Shown: positions 1-6,538 of the stretch, in pieces | How the letters are laid out: each line of letters starts with the position of its first letter | How positions within the stretch are numbered: position 1 is the first letter of the stretch | From: Candidatus Saccharibacteria bacterium UBA5145 | GTDB lineage: Bacteria; Patescibacteriota; Saccharimonadia; Saccharimonadales; UBA4665 | Length of the DNA: 21,395 bases | Assembly (NCBI GenBank): GCA_002413865.1 | Contig: DHXX01000014.1 | Location: 1-21,395 of the forward strand | Direction: 5' to 3' | The notes under the pieces: model-generated | What the model saw: only the letters and a program-made list of their open reading frames with translations | Told to the model about the DNA's origin: nothing | Databases searched by the model: none | Position numbers and translations under genes: made by a program

Positions 1-116
1 ATCATCATCATGGTTGTCCGGAACTTTTCCTCGGGTGATTGGTCGAGGTGACTGACCAGGGGGCTTAGTTCGGTCAGGGCCTGTCGTTTGATGTCGAGCA
101 AATCATCGTCGCCAAC
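1..116 (-). pseudogene. Continuation of the frameshifted hypothetical protein, cut by the left edge
   Basis: In the frame shifted by one base relative to the upstream ATG frame, the minus strand reads DDDLLDIKRQALTELSPLV and then SHLDQSPEEKFRTTMMM up to the window edge. This looks like an amphipathic helical domain and has the balanced composition of real protein, unlike the other frames here. No convincing start codon or ribosome site precedes it, so it is best seen as the C-terminal part of the gene starting at 369. I recall similar short segments in uncharacterised Saccharibacteria proteins, but this is memory and not a search result. Whether the gene is broken in the organism or only in the assembly cannot be told from the sequence. 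Confidence 0.5.
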
Positions 117-369
117 CGGAGTCTGCCACGGCTGGTTCGTTAAGCGACGCCACTGGTTGATCGTTCGCCGCTGGGGCGATCGGTGCCGTCGGGGCTACCA
201 GGGTGGCAGTTGGGCCGTGAGCGCCAAAATCGGTGCCGGGAGCGGGCAGGGCCGGGTTAAAATCGTCGTGCGTTGCCGGTTCGGCGGCGAGAACGCCGTC
301 GATAGATTGTGCAATTGCTTGATTGTCTTCGTGTTCTTGAAATTGTTGATCGTCCTGGTGCCCAAACAT
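103..369 (-). CDS. Hypothetical Ala/Pro-rich protein, N-terminal part, apparently frameshifted
   Basis: This frame starts at an ATG preceded by AAGGGGG at a normal Shine-Dalgarno distance (TAAGGGGGAAT-ATG). It encodes 88 residues that are hydrophilic, acidic and Gln-rich at first (MFGHQDDQQFQEHED), then Ala/Pro-rich and probably disordered. It stops at TGA just where a neighbouring frame becomes convincingly protein-like (see the adjoining entry). Dropping one T from the GGTTGG at about 112-117 would join the frames smoothly as ADSGGDDDLLDIK. I therefore read it as the first part of one longer gene with an indel, either a real mutation or a sequencing error. I do not assign a function. The plus-strand frame over the same bases looks like a shadow, because it is rich in Trp, Cys and Arg and has no ribosome site. 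The gene is divergent from the isomerase gene. Confidence 0.6.
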   Translation of the reverse strand: MFGHQDDQQFQEHEDNQAIAQSIDGVLAAEPATHDDFNPALPAPGTDFGAHGPTATLVAPTAPIAPAANDQPVASLNEPAVADSGWRR

Positions 370-397
370 ATTCCCCCTTAACGCTATTTATGCTTAA

Positions 398-414
398 GTT
401 ATACTATATACAAT
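398..414. promoter_or_regulatory. Divergent promoter region between the hypothetical gene and the isomerase gene
   Basis: This AT-rich stretch holds overlapping -10-like boxes on both strands. On the plus strand these are TATACT (400-405) and TACAAT (409-414), about 35-44 nt ahead of the isomerase ATG. On the minus strand TATAAC (403-398) lies 28 nt ahead of the ATG at 369, with a weak TTTAAG 17 bp further upstream. Both genes would have short leaders with Shine-Dalgarno sites, unlike most unit-leading genes in this window. Confidence 0.45.
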
Positions 415-440
415 CTACCGCTTAAAGCACAAGAATTTTG

Positions 441-445
441 AGGAG
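441..445 (+). promoter_or_regulatory. Shine-Dalgarno site that sets the isomerase start
   Basis: AGGAG lies 4 nt ahead of the ATG at 450. The in-frame TTG at 438 has no such site and would overlap this one, so 450 is the better start. Confidence 0.7.
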
Positions 446-449
446 AGTT

Positions 450-1481
450 ATGTTAGACGATCTGAAGTATATCCACGAACGTGACGCCAGCGACGCGCTC
501 GGCCTGGTCGAAAAACAAGCCGACCAACTATTGTCCGATTTTGAAGTCTTTCAGGATCAGGTAGCGGCCGACTCAATTGTTTATGCCGGCATGGGTAGCT
601 CGGCTCTGGCTGCCCAGGTCGGGAGTGTCTGGCCGGGTTATAGCCAGCCGTTGGAAATCGTGCGGGGGTACGATATTCCGGCTTACGTGTCGGCACGAAC
701 CTATTTTATCGCCGCCAGCTTTTCGGGGAACACCGAAGAGACGCTGAGCGCGCTCGAACAGGCCGAAGCGCGCGGCGCCACCATCGCCGTCATCACCGGG
801 GGTGGTCGTTTGGCCGATATCGCCCGCGCCAAAAATTATGCCCTAGCGCTCCTGCCCAAGACTAGCCAGCCGCGCTTCGCCTTGTTGGCTAACCTCAAGG
901 CCTTACTGACGTTGCTCGACCAAGCTGGTTTGACTACCAACGATAATTGGGAGGCGGAGTTAGCTGAGGCCGCCGGCCACCTGAAAACTGCCGTCCAGGT
1001 GTGGTTACCGACGGTACCGACGGTCAAAAACGGCGCCAAACAAATTGCCCTCGACGTTATCGGTAAGTCGGCCGTAATCTACTCTGGTCCAAAGTTGGCG
1101 CCGGCGGCCTACAAATGGAAGATTGGCTTCAACGAAAACGCCAAACAGGTAGCCTGGACCAACCAACTCCCGGAGTTCAACCACAACGAATTCACCGGTT
1201 GGACCGAGCAACCGGTCGCTAAACCGTACGCCGTGATTGATCTGCGCAGTAATTTGGAGCACCCGCGCATAGCTAAGCGTTTCGAAATTAGCGAGCGTTT
1301 GCTGTCCGGTAAGCGCCCGGCGCCGATAATTGTCGAAGCCGCCGGCGCTACGCTACTAGAGCAGTTATTGTGGACGATGGCTTTGGGTGATTTCGTGACG
1401 ATTTACGCGGGGCTGGCCAACGGGCTGGACCCGACGCCGGTATCTGTAGTTGAAAAGTTTAAAAAAATGATGGAGGAATAA
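450..1481 (+). CDS. Bifunctional phosphoglucose/phosphomannose isomerase, SIS domain
   Basis: This 343-residue cytoplasmic enzyme should interconvert glucose-6-P and fructose-6-P, and mannose-6-P and fructose-6-P. The first SIS domain shows the sugar-phosphate loop GMGSSALAA (about residues 47-55) and FSGNTEETL (91-99). The C-terminal half carries the family-specific NENAKQVAWTNQLPEFNHNE segment (about 227-246), typical of the dual-specificity archaeal/bacterial PGI/PMI class rather than classical Pgi. The length fits that family (about 300-350). ATG 450 was chosen because AGGAG lies just upstream. The stop codon abuts the ATG of the cupin gene, so the two are cotranscribed and probably translationally coupled. 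That context supports a role in mannose/fructose-phosphate interconversion. The family call is firm; the relative activity on the two substrates is not visible. Confidence 0.92.
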   Translation: MLDDLKYIHERDASDALGLVEKQADQLLSDFEVFQDQVAADSIVYAGMGSSALAAQVGSVWPGYSQPLEIVRGYDIPAYVSARTYFIAASFSGNTEETLSALEQAEARGATIAVITGGGRLADIARAKNYALALLPKTSQPRFALLANLKALLTLLDQAGLTTNDNWEAELAEAAGHLKTAVQVWLPTVPTVKNGAKQIALDVIGKSAVIYSGPKLAPAAYKWKIGFNENAKQVAWTNQLPEFNHNEFTGWTEQPVAKPYAVIDLRSNLEHPRIAKRFEISERLLSGKRPAPIIVEAAGATLLEQLLWTMALGDFVTIYAGLANGLDPTPVSVVEKFKKMMEE

Positions 1482-1946
1482 ATGATGAGCGATAACAAAC
1501 CAGTTCTTCAGTATGACCCGGCGACTTTTAGTATTGACCCGGCGACTTTTAGCGTTGAACCGTATGCCAAGCGGATCGAAAAGCCCTGGGGCTATGAAAT
1601 TCACTGGGTCGCCGCCGACGCCCCTTACATGGGTAAAATTCTTCATATCAACGCCGGAGCTCGTTTTAGCCTGCAGATCCACGATGCTAAACAAGAAAGC
1701 TGGTTGCTGATAAACGGCCAAGCGGCCATCGTCTGGGAGGACGCAACGGGCGAACTCGTTCAGACCGAACTTAAGCTTGGGCAAGGCTACAGCACCAAGC
1801 TCGGGCAGCGCCACCGCTTAATCGGCGTGACCGACTGCGACGTCGTTGAAGTCTCGACTCCCGAGCGAGGCACGACCTGGCGTCTCGAAGACGACTATGC
1901 GCGACCCCACGAAACTCCCGAACAGCGTACCGCCGAGCGCGCCTAG
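1482..1946 (+). CDS. Cupin protein of the mannose-6-phosphate isomerase type II family
   Basis: This 154-residue single-domain cupin resembles the C-terminal phosphomannose isomerase domain of ManC/GMP-type proteins: KPWGYEIHW (34-42), the barrel segment SLQIHDAKQESW (63-74), and a C-terminal RLEDDYAR (134-141). In canonical members the first cupin motif reads roughly SLQxHHHRxEHW. Here the second metal His is replaced (A69), leaving H67, E72 and H111, so the metal site is partly degenerate. The N-terminus carries a duplicated heptapeptide (DPATFSI/DPATFSV). Translation starts directly after the isomerase stop, using GGAGG at 1472-1476. ATG 1485 is an equally possible start. It may help the upstream isomerase or supply mannose phosphate; catalytic activity is uncertain. 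Confidence 0.8.
   Translation: MMSDNKPVLQYDPATFSIDPATFSVEPYAKRIEKPWGYEIHWVAADAPYMGKILHINAGARFSLQIHDAKQESWLLINGQAAIVWEDATGELVQTELKLGQGYSTKLGQRHRLIGVTDCDVVEVSTPERGTTWRLEDDYARPHETPEQRTAERA
1515..1556 (+). repeat. Two tandem 21-bp units inside the cupin gene
   Basis: The units at 1515-1535 and 1536-1556 match at 19 of 21 positions and encode DPATFSI-DPATFSV. The duplication is in frame and lies in the N-terminal tail ahead of the cupin barrel, so it is probably tolerated. Confidence 0.85.
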
Positions 1947-1953
1947 ATAACGA

Positions 1954-2034
1954 CCTGTACGAGGTCCGTCCTCGTACACAACTTCCAACTGCTTGCCGAC
2001 AGTGCTGGCTGTACGAGGACGGACCTCGTACAGG
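1954..2034. repeat. 81-bp element: perfect 25-bp inverted repeat whose arms are themselves hairpins
   Basis: The arms 1954-1978 and 2010-2034 are exact reverse complements separated by 31 bp. Each arm is also a palindrome: TGTACGAGG, a 5-base loop (TCCGT in the first, ACGGA in the second), then CCTCGTACA. It can thus form one long hairpin or two short ones with complementary loops. It sits 7 bp after the cupin gene and about 50 bp before the mini-protein start. A small GCCGGC-tggtt-GCCGGC hairpin follows (2038-2054). There is no T-run, so a classic intrinsic terminator is not supported. Confidence 0.9.
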
Positions 2035-2067
2035 GCGGCCGGCTGGTTGCCGGCGGCGGCGGGGCTC

Positions 2068-2076
2068 TGTTATAAC
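2068..2076 (+). promoter_or_regulatory. Extended -10 promoter of the mini-protein gene
   Basis: TGT-TATAAC, with only 6 nt between the box and the ATG at 2083. This predicts a transcript starting at or next to the start codon. I see no good -35. Confidence 0.6.
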
Positions 2077-2082
2077 TAGAGA

Positions 2083-2235
2083 ATGAAATTAGCGCTCGGT
2101 TTGGGCCTTTTGGTGGGCGGTTATTATTTATTTTTGACGCATACCACCGACCTTGTGCTCAGCCAGGTGCAGGACTTGCGCGCGACTTATTCGTCGGTTG
2201 CCAACAATGCCGACCATATCGCCAGCGGTCGCTAG
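2083..2235 (+). CDS. Small single-pass membrane protein, 50 residues
   Basis: The frame encodes 50 residues. The first 18 or so (MKLALGLGLLVGGYYLFLTH) form a glycine-rich hydrophobic segment, either a transmembrane helix or an uncleaved signal anchor. A polar tail follows (TTDLVLSQVQDLRATYSSVA) that could form an amphipathic helix, ending in HIASGR. The evidence for a real gene is the strong extended -10 box just upstream, the sensible membrane-protein composition, and my recollection of very similar mini-proteins in Saccharibacteria. There is no Shine-Dalgarno; a leaderless mRNA is implied. The function is unknown. Lack of a cleavage motif argues against secretion, and the length argues against a full enzyme domain. 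Confidence 0.65.
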   Translation: MKLALGLGLLVGGYYLFLTHTTDLVLSQVQDLRATYSSVANNADHIASGR

Positions 2236-2409
2236 GCGCGTGGTTTGCTATGGCAATGAATGGGAGGCATTGGTTCAAGGCGACGATTCGCGATTGTTTG
2301 TGTTTTCCAAATAGAGATTGGCCTCAAGCCGGCCAGGCTAGGGTGCTTTGATGTCCAAGCAATAAAGCGATGTGTTATTTATCACGATAGGCATATACTC
2401 AAAGTACTT
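2236..2409 (+). other. Intergenic space ahead of the Kelch protein gene
   Basis: Apart from the -10 box at 2394-2399, I see no convincing gene, tRNA or terminator in these 174 bases. Both the frame open from 2260 and a 33-codon frame near 2250 lack ribosome sites and have unlikely protein composition. Confidence 0.5.
2394..2399 (+). promoter_or_regulatory. -10 box of the Kelch protein gene
   Basis: TATACT, 10 nt ahead of the ATG at 2410, predicts a leader of only a few bases. There is no Shine-Dalgarno. This box helps choose 2410 over the in-frame start at 2260. Confidence 0.55.
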
Positions 2410-5400
2410 ATGCCAAGAGTATTCAAAAAAGCCAAGCTACGGATATTTGGGCTTTTTGGGCCTCGACTAATCGGCCGCGCGCTACGGGCGGGCGACTGGA
2501 CGTCTCATTTTGTTATAGCGCCGTTGCGTCGCCGAGCTAAACGGCTGGTTCGAAAAGTCGCCAAACTGCCGCGCTACGCCAAACTGGCCGCACTCGCCGT
2601 CGGGCTACTCATAATCACCATTGCGGGGCTGCAGTACCAGCACCACCGACTCTACGCCGTGTCGGCCGCCAGTTGGCAAATGGTTGGCCAAAGTTCAATC
2701 GACACGTCCAAGATCAAAGTTTCGGCCAAGGCGATTACCTACGATGCCGCCGACCAGAAACCGACGGGACACACGCGGGTCACCATCGCTGCCCCCGCCG
2801 ACGCCAGCGGCAAAACCGGTTACGAAGCGACGATAAACACCGCCTTCAAGCAGGGCCTGAGCTTTGGCGAAAGCAGCAGCCAGCTGAGCTTTACGATGAC
2901 GCCGATGTTTGGCGCCGGCAAAGGGGACTACCAGAACGGCCAGATCATGTTCCCGGTCTCGGCCTCGACCAGAATCTTTCAGACGTTCAAAAAGAACGGT
3001 GTCAAAGAAGACATCGTCCTCAGTAAAGCCCCCGCCAAAACCGCCAGCTGGCAGTGGCACCTCGGTCTCGACGACAAGCTGGCCGCCAAACTCCTGCCCG
3101 ATGGCTCGGTCGGCATCTTTGCCGCCAATCCCAATCTGTACGGCGACATCAAGATCAGCGACGCCAAGAGCCAAGCCCTTATCGACAAAGCCCGCACCAC
3201 GGCCAAAGATTACCTGATTTTTGCTATCCCGGCGCCCAATATCAAAAATGCCAAAGGCCAGACCCTCAAAGAAGACGTCAACTACAAGCTGGCAGGGGAC
3301 ACCCTGACCCTAGAAGCCCGTAACCTCGACAACCAGCACTACCCGATAAGCATTGACCCATCGGTAGTCATGACAACTACGGCCGATTTTGCGACTGGCA
3401 GCGACGACGGCATGATCGACTACTCGACCGCCAACCAGATTGGGCGCAGTAATGTGTCGTTGGGGACGGTCGGGGCAACGGTGCAGCAGACAAATGCTTT
3501 CACTACCCCCCGCTATCAGCACACTTCAGTCGTCTACAACGGCTTTCTCTACGTAATTGGGGGTTATGACAACACTACACATGATAATGATATCCAGCAC
3601 TGTCCCATTAACGCCGACGGTAGCGTGGGCGCCTGCGTCCAGCAAACCAACGCTTTCATAACGGGGCGACGTTTGCACACCTCAGTTGCCTACAATGGAT
3701 ACCTTTATATAATCGGCGGTGTTGTCGGAAATAGCCCGCAAGGCGATATCCAGCACTGTCCCATTAACGCCGACGGTAGCGTGGGCGCCTGCGTCCAGCA
3801 AACCAATGCTATTATTGCCCGATACGTGCACACTTCGGTCGTCTACAACGGCTACCTCTACGTGATTGGCGGCGTTAACGGCGTTGCCTACCTAAACGAC
3901 ATCCAACACTGCCCGATCAACGCTGACGGCTCAGTGGGAACCTGCGTCCAGCAATTGGGCGCCTTCACTACCGCCCGCGCTGACCATACCTCGGTGGCCT
4001 ACAACGGCTACCTCTACGTGATTGGCGGCGAAGATGGAATAACCCATAAAAACGACATCCAACACTGCCCGATCAACGCCGACGGCTCAGTGGGAACCTG
4101 CGTCCAGCAATTGGCCGCCTTCACTACCGCCCGCGACAAACACACCTCGGTCGCCTATAACGGCTACCTCTATGTGATTGGCGGCGAAGATAGCAGTGGC
4201 ACAGGTCTAAACGACATCCAACACTGCCCCATTAACGCCGACGGCAGCGTCGGCACCTGCGTCCAGCAAACCAACGCCTTCACCACCCCCCGCTTCTTCC
4301 ACACCTCAGTTGTCTACAACGGCTACCTCTATGTGATTGGCGGCTACGGGGGAGCAATCCTAAACGACATCCAACACATCCAAATAACCACCGGCACACC
4401 AACTGGCAACGGGGCGGTGGGGGCCACCACCCAGCAAACCAACAAACTCTGGACCGCCCGATATGGCCTATCCTCAGTCGCCTACAATGGTTACCTATAT
4501 GAGATGTTTGGCACGGGTTCTGGCACCCCCTATAACGACGCTTCACACTGCCCAATACTCGCTGACGGTTCGGTAGGCGCCTGCACTCCGCAATTCAATG
4601 TCTTGGTAGGGAGTACTCCGCTCGTCGGTCAGACTGTAGTTGCCTACAACGGTTACATCTATGTTATTGGCGGCCAAGATAACACTTTTACTAGAAACAA
4701 CGACATCCAATATTGTCCCCTATTAGCGAACGGCAACATCGGGAGTTGTGTCCGGCAAACCAGCGCCTTTCCCACCCCCCGCTATTGGCACGCTTCAGTC
4801 GCCTACAACGGCTACCTCTACATTATCGGGGGCGGCCCTGGCAGCGGACTAGATGACATAATATACTGCCCAATCAACGCCGACGGCAGTGTCGGCACCT
4901 GCGTCCAGCAAGCGGCCGCCTTTACTGGAGGCCGAAGGAATCACGCTTCCGTCGCCTACAACGGCTACCTCTACATTATCGGGGGCAATACCGGTACCAA
5001 CCAAAACGACATCCAACACTGCCCAATCAACGCCGACGGCAGTGTCGGCACCTGCGTCCAGCAAGCGGCCGCCTTCACTGGCGCCCGCTGGGGCCACGCT
5101 TCAGTCGCCTACAACGGCTACCTCTACATTATCGGGGGCACCACCGGTACCAACCAAAACGACATTCAATATTGCCCCATCAATTCCGACGGCTCGGTTG
5201 GCACCTGCGTCCAGCAAGCGGCCGCCTTCACTGGCGCCCGCTGGGGCCACGCTTCAGTCGCCTACAACGGCTACCTCTACGTGGCTGGCGGCACTGATGG
5301 CGTCGGCTTTCAAAACGACATCCAGTACCTGTCCATTCAAAGCCCCGCTCAATCTGCTCATTATGAGCGCGTCGTTGATATTGGTAGTGTGGCGGGTAAA

Positions 5401-6465
5401 ATCGATTCGGTGCAGTATAATGGCACGGTCAAATGCGGCGCCGGCATCCAGTATGCCACCGCCGGTACAAATGGAGTATTTGGAGCGCTTACCACTTTGA
5501 CGCTCGATGCCGTTGCGGGCACAACTTACCCCCTAGTCGGCCAAACTCCAAAACGATACATTCGGGTAATTATCACCCTCAATGACCAGAGCTGCGGCGG
5601 CACTAGTAACATTACCGACCTGACTGTCAATTACTTGCTGCCCCCGGCCGCCCCGGCGCTCTCGACACCGGCCAGCGGCGCCATGGGTCTCAGTTCAACT
5701 CCATTGTTTCAGCTCAAAACCACCAAAAATGGTGTATCCGGCTACGCCCAGTACAAGATATTGGTCTACCAAAGCGATTGCAGTACACTCGTTCGCACTA
5801 TCGACGAGACTAACTCGCAGACCGGCTGGAGCGGCCAGGATGCTTCCGCTGCTACGGCCTACGTAATTGACACAACCTTGGGTGCCTCCACCTTGGCGTC
5901 GCACACTTACCAAGCCGCCGCCTTAAGTTACAACACAACCTACTGCTGGAAGGCGGCGGCTATCGACCCCGGAGGCAGCGGCACCTTTAGCGATTTCTCG
6001 GCTACTCAGTTGTTTACGACCAACCGGTCACCGCTAGCCCCGACTCTCAATCAACCGGCCGCTGCGCAGGCAGGAGTAACGACCTTGCCTGAATTCCGGC
6101 TTGTTTCGACTGATCCTGATGCCGACTATATTAGATACAAGATACAAGTATGTACCACTAGCAACTGCTCGAGCGTGCTGCGCACCATCGACCAGACCAG
6201 CTCGCAGACGGGTTGGCTGAGCCAGAGCCAGCAAGCGATTTCGGCCTACTCGGCCGGCCAAATGGCCATCCACAACTACCAAGCCGCCGGCCTCGCCAAC
6301 AATACCCAGTACTGGTGGCGGGCCTACGCCATCGATCCGGCCGGCGTGAATGTCTTTAGCGCGGCCTCGGCGATCGGGACGTTTACGACGACGATTGCCA
6401 CCCAACCCAGTGTCAACATCGGCGGCAGCACTACAATTTACGGTGGCAGCACGATCCACCCCTAG
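2410..6465 (+). CDS. Giant membrane-anchored surface protein: twelve Kelch-type repeats and two FN3-like domains
   Basis: The 1351-residue product begins with a basic cytoplasmic stretch (about 1-57), then one membrane helix (about 58-75, KLAALAVGLLIITIAGLQY), so the rest should lie outside the cell. Residues about 85-350 form a beta-rich domain ending in YPISIDPSV, a segment often seen in CPR surface proteins. Then come twelve repeats of about 52 residues (about 352-975), each with HTSVAYNGYLYVIGG (Kelch double glycine) and usually CPINADGSVGTC. A beta-sandwich-like linker (about 977-1077) precedes two fibronectin-III-like domains (about 1077-1205 and 1205-1331), each with an SQTGW motif and a WxAxAIDP strand. 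There is no LPXTG or C-terminal anchor. ATG 2410 was chosen from the promoter position and the basic-then-hydrophobic start. It is a likely adhesin or surface-binding protein; the ligand is unknown. Confidence 0.85.
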   Translation: MPRVFKKAKLRIFGLFGPRLIGRALRAGDWTSHFVIAPLRRRAKRLVRKVAKLPRYAKLAALAVGLLIITIAGLQYQHHRLYAVSAASWQMVGQSSIDTSKIKVSAKAITYDAADQKPTGHTRVTIAAPADASGKTGYEATINTAFKQGLSFGESSSQLSFTMTPMFGAGKGDYQNGQIMFPVSASTRIFQTFKKNGVKEDIVLSKAPAKTASWQWHLGLDDKLAAKLLPDGSVGIFAANPNLYGDIKISDAKSQALIDKARTTAKDYLIFAIPAPNIKNAKGQTLKEDVNYKLAGDTLTLEARNLDNQHYPISIDPSVVMTTTADFATGSDDGMIDYSTANQIGRSNVSLGTVGATVQQTNAFTTPRYQHTSVVYNGFLYVIGGYDNTTHDNDIQHCPINADGSVGACVQQTNAFITGRRLHTSVAYNGYLYIIGGVVGNSPQGDIQHCPINADGSVGACVQQTNAIIARYVHTSVVYNGYLYVIGGVNGVAYLNDIQHCPINADGSVGTCVQQLGAFTTARADHTSVAYNGYLYVIGGEDGITHKNDIQHCPINADGSVGTCVQQLAAFTTARDKHTSVAYNGYLYVIGGEDSSGTGLNDIQHCPINADGSVGTCVQQTNAFTTPRFFHTSVVYNGYLYVIGGYGGAILNDIQHIQITTGTPTGNGAVGATTQQTNKLWTARYGLSSVAYNGYLYEMFGTGSGTPYNDASHCPILADGSVGACTPQFNVLVGSTPLVGQTVVAYNGYIYVIGGQDNTFTRNNDIQYCPLLANGNIGSCVRQTSAFPTPRYWHASVAYNGYLYIIGGGPGSGLDDIIYCPINADGSVGTCVQQAAAFTGGRRNHASVAYNGYLYIIGGNTGTNQNDIQHCPINADGSVGTCVQQAAAFTGARWGHASVAYNGYLYIIGGTTGTNQNDIQYCPINSDGSVGTCVQQAAAFTGARWGHASVAYNGYLYVAGGTDGVGFQNDIQYLSIQSPAQSAHYERVVDIGSVAGKIDSVQYNGTVKCGAGIQYATAGTNGVFGALTTLTLDAVAGTTYPLVGQTPKRYIRVIITLNDQSCGGTSNITDLTVNYLLPPAAPALSTPASGAMGLSSTPLFQLKTTKNGVSGYAQYKILVYQSDCSTLVRTIDETNSQTGWSGQDASAATAYVIDTTLGASTLASHTYQAAALSYNTTYCWKAAAIDPGGSGTFSDFSATQLFTTNRSPLAPTLNQPAAAQAGVTTLPEFRLVSTDPDADYIRYKIQVCTTSNCSSVLRTIDQTSSQTGWLSQSQQAISAYSAGQMAIHNYQAAGLANNTQYWWRAYAIDPAGVNVFSAASAIGTFTTTIATQPSVNIGGSTTIYGGSTIHP
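3463..5336 (+). repeat. Twelve tandem Kelch repeat units of about 153-165 bp
   Basis: The units encode the Kelch blades of the surface protein. The last three are nearly identical at the DNA level. The 81 bases at 5047-5127 recur exactly at 5200-5280, with a 153-bp period. Earlier units are more diverged, mainly in the loop after the double glycine. Unit 6 to 7 has a distinct, longer junction without cysteines. Confidence 0.9.
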
Positions 6466-6523
6466 GCAACCCCGCTTCGGCAGATTCTCTCCTGGGTGTT
6501 GGAACGGGTAAGCCAAGGGTTGT

Positions 6524-6532
6524 TGGTATACT
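6524..6532 (+). promoter_or_regulatory. Extended -10 promoter of the DUF1361 gene
   Basis: TGG-TATACT, with 6 nt between the box and the ATG at 6539. A leaderless transcript is predicted, and this favours ATG 6539 over the GTG at 6536. Confidence 0.6.
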
Positions 6533-6538
6533 GGGGTG

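Noticed and set aside
88..381. 97-residue plus-strand frame over the left-edge gene
   Set aside because: No ribosome site, residue composition rich in Trp, Arg and Cys typical of a shadow frame, and the minus strand has a good start signal and sensible protein on both sides of the frameshift.
2260..2409. 50-residue upstream extension of the Kelch protein
   Set aside because: The extension has no Shine-Dalgarno, looks non-coding, and a TATACT box lies within it, just ahead of the better ATG at 2410.
2236..2409. Possible tRNA or small RNA suggested by the GGTTCAAGG segment
   Set aside because: No cloverleaf can be drawn: no paired acceptor ends and no proper T-loop GTTCRANNC context.
2695..3174. 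159-residue minus-strand frame antisense to the surface protein
   Set aside because: No ribosome site or promoter; the overlapping plus-strand frame is clearly part of a continuous 1351-residue protein.
3463..5336. CRISPR-like regular repeat array
   Set aside because: The period is about 153-165 bp, in frame, and encodes Kelch blades; there are no short repeats with unique spacers.
4889..5500. 203-residue frame inside the Kelch repeats
   Set aside because: It is a shadow: its repeats (SSKRPPSLAPAGATL) only mirror the DNA repeat of the real gene in another frame, and it has no start signals.
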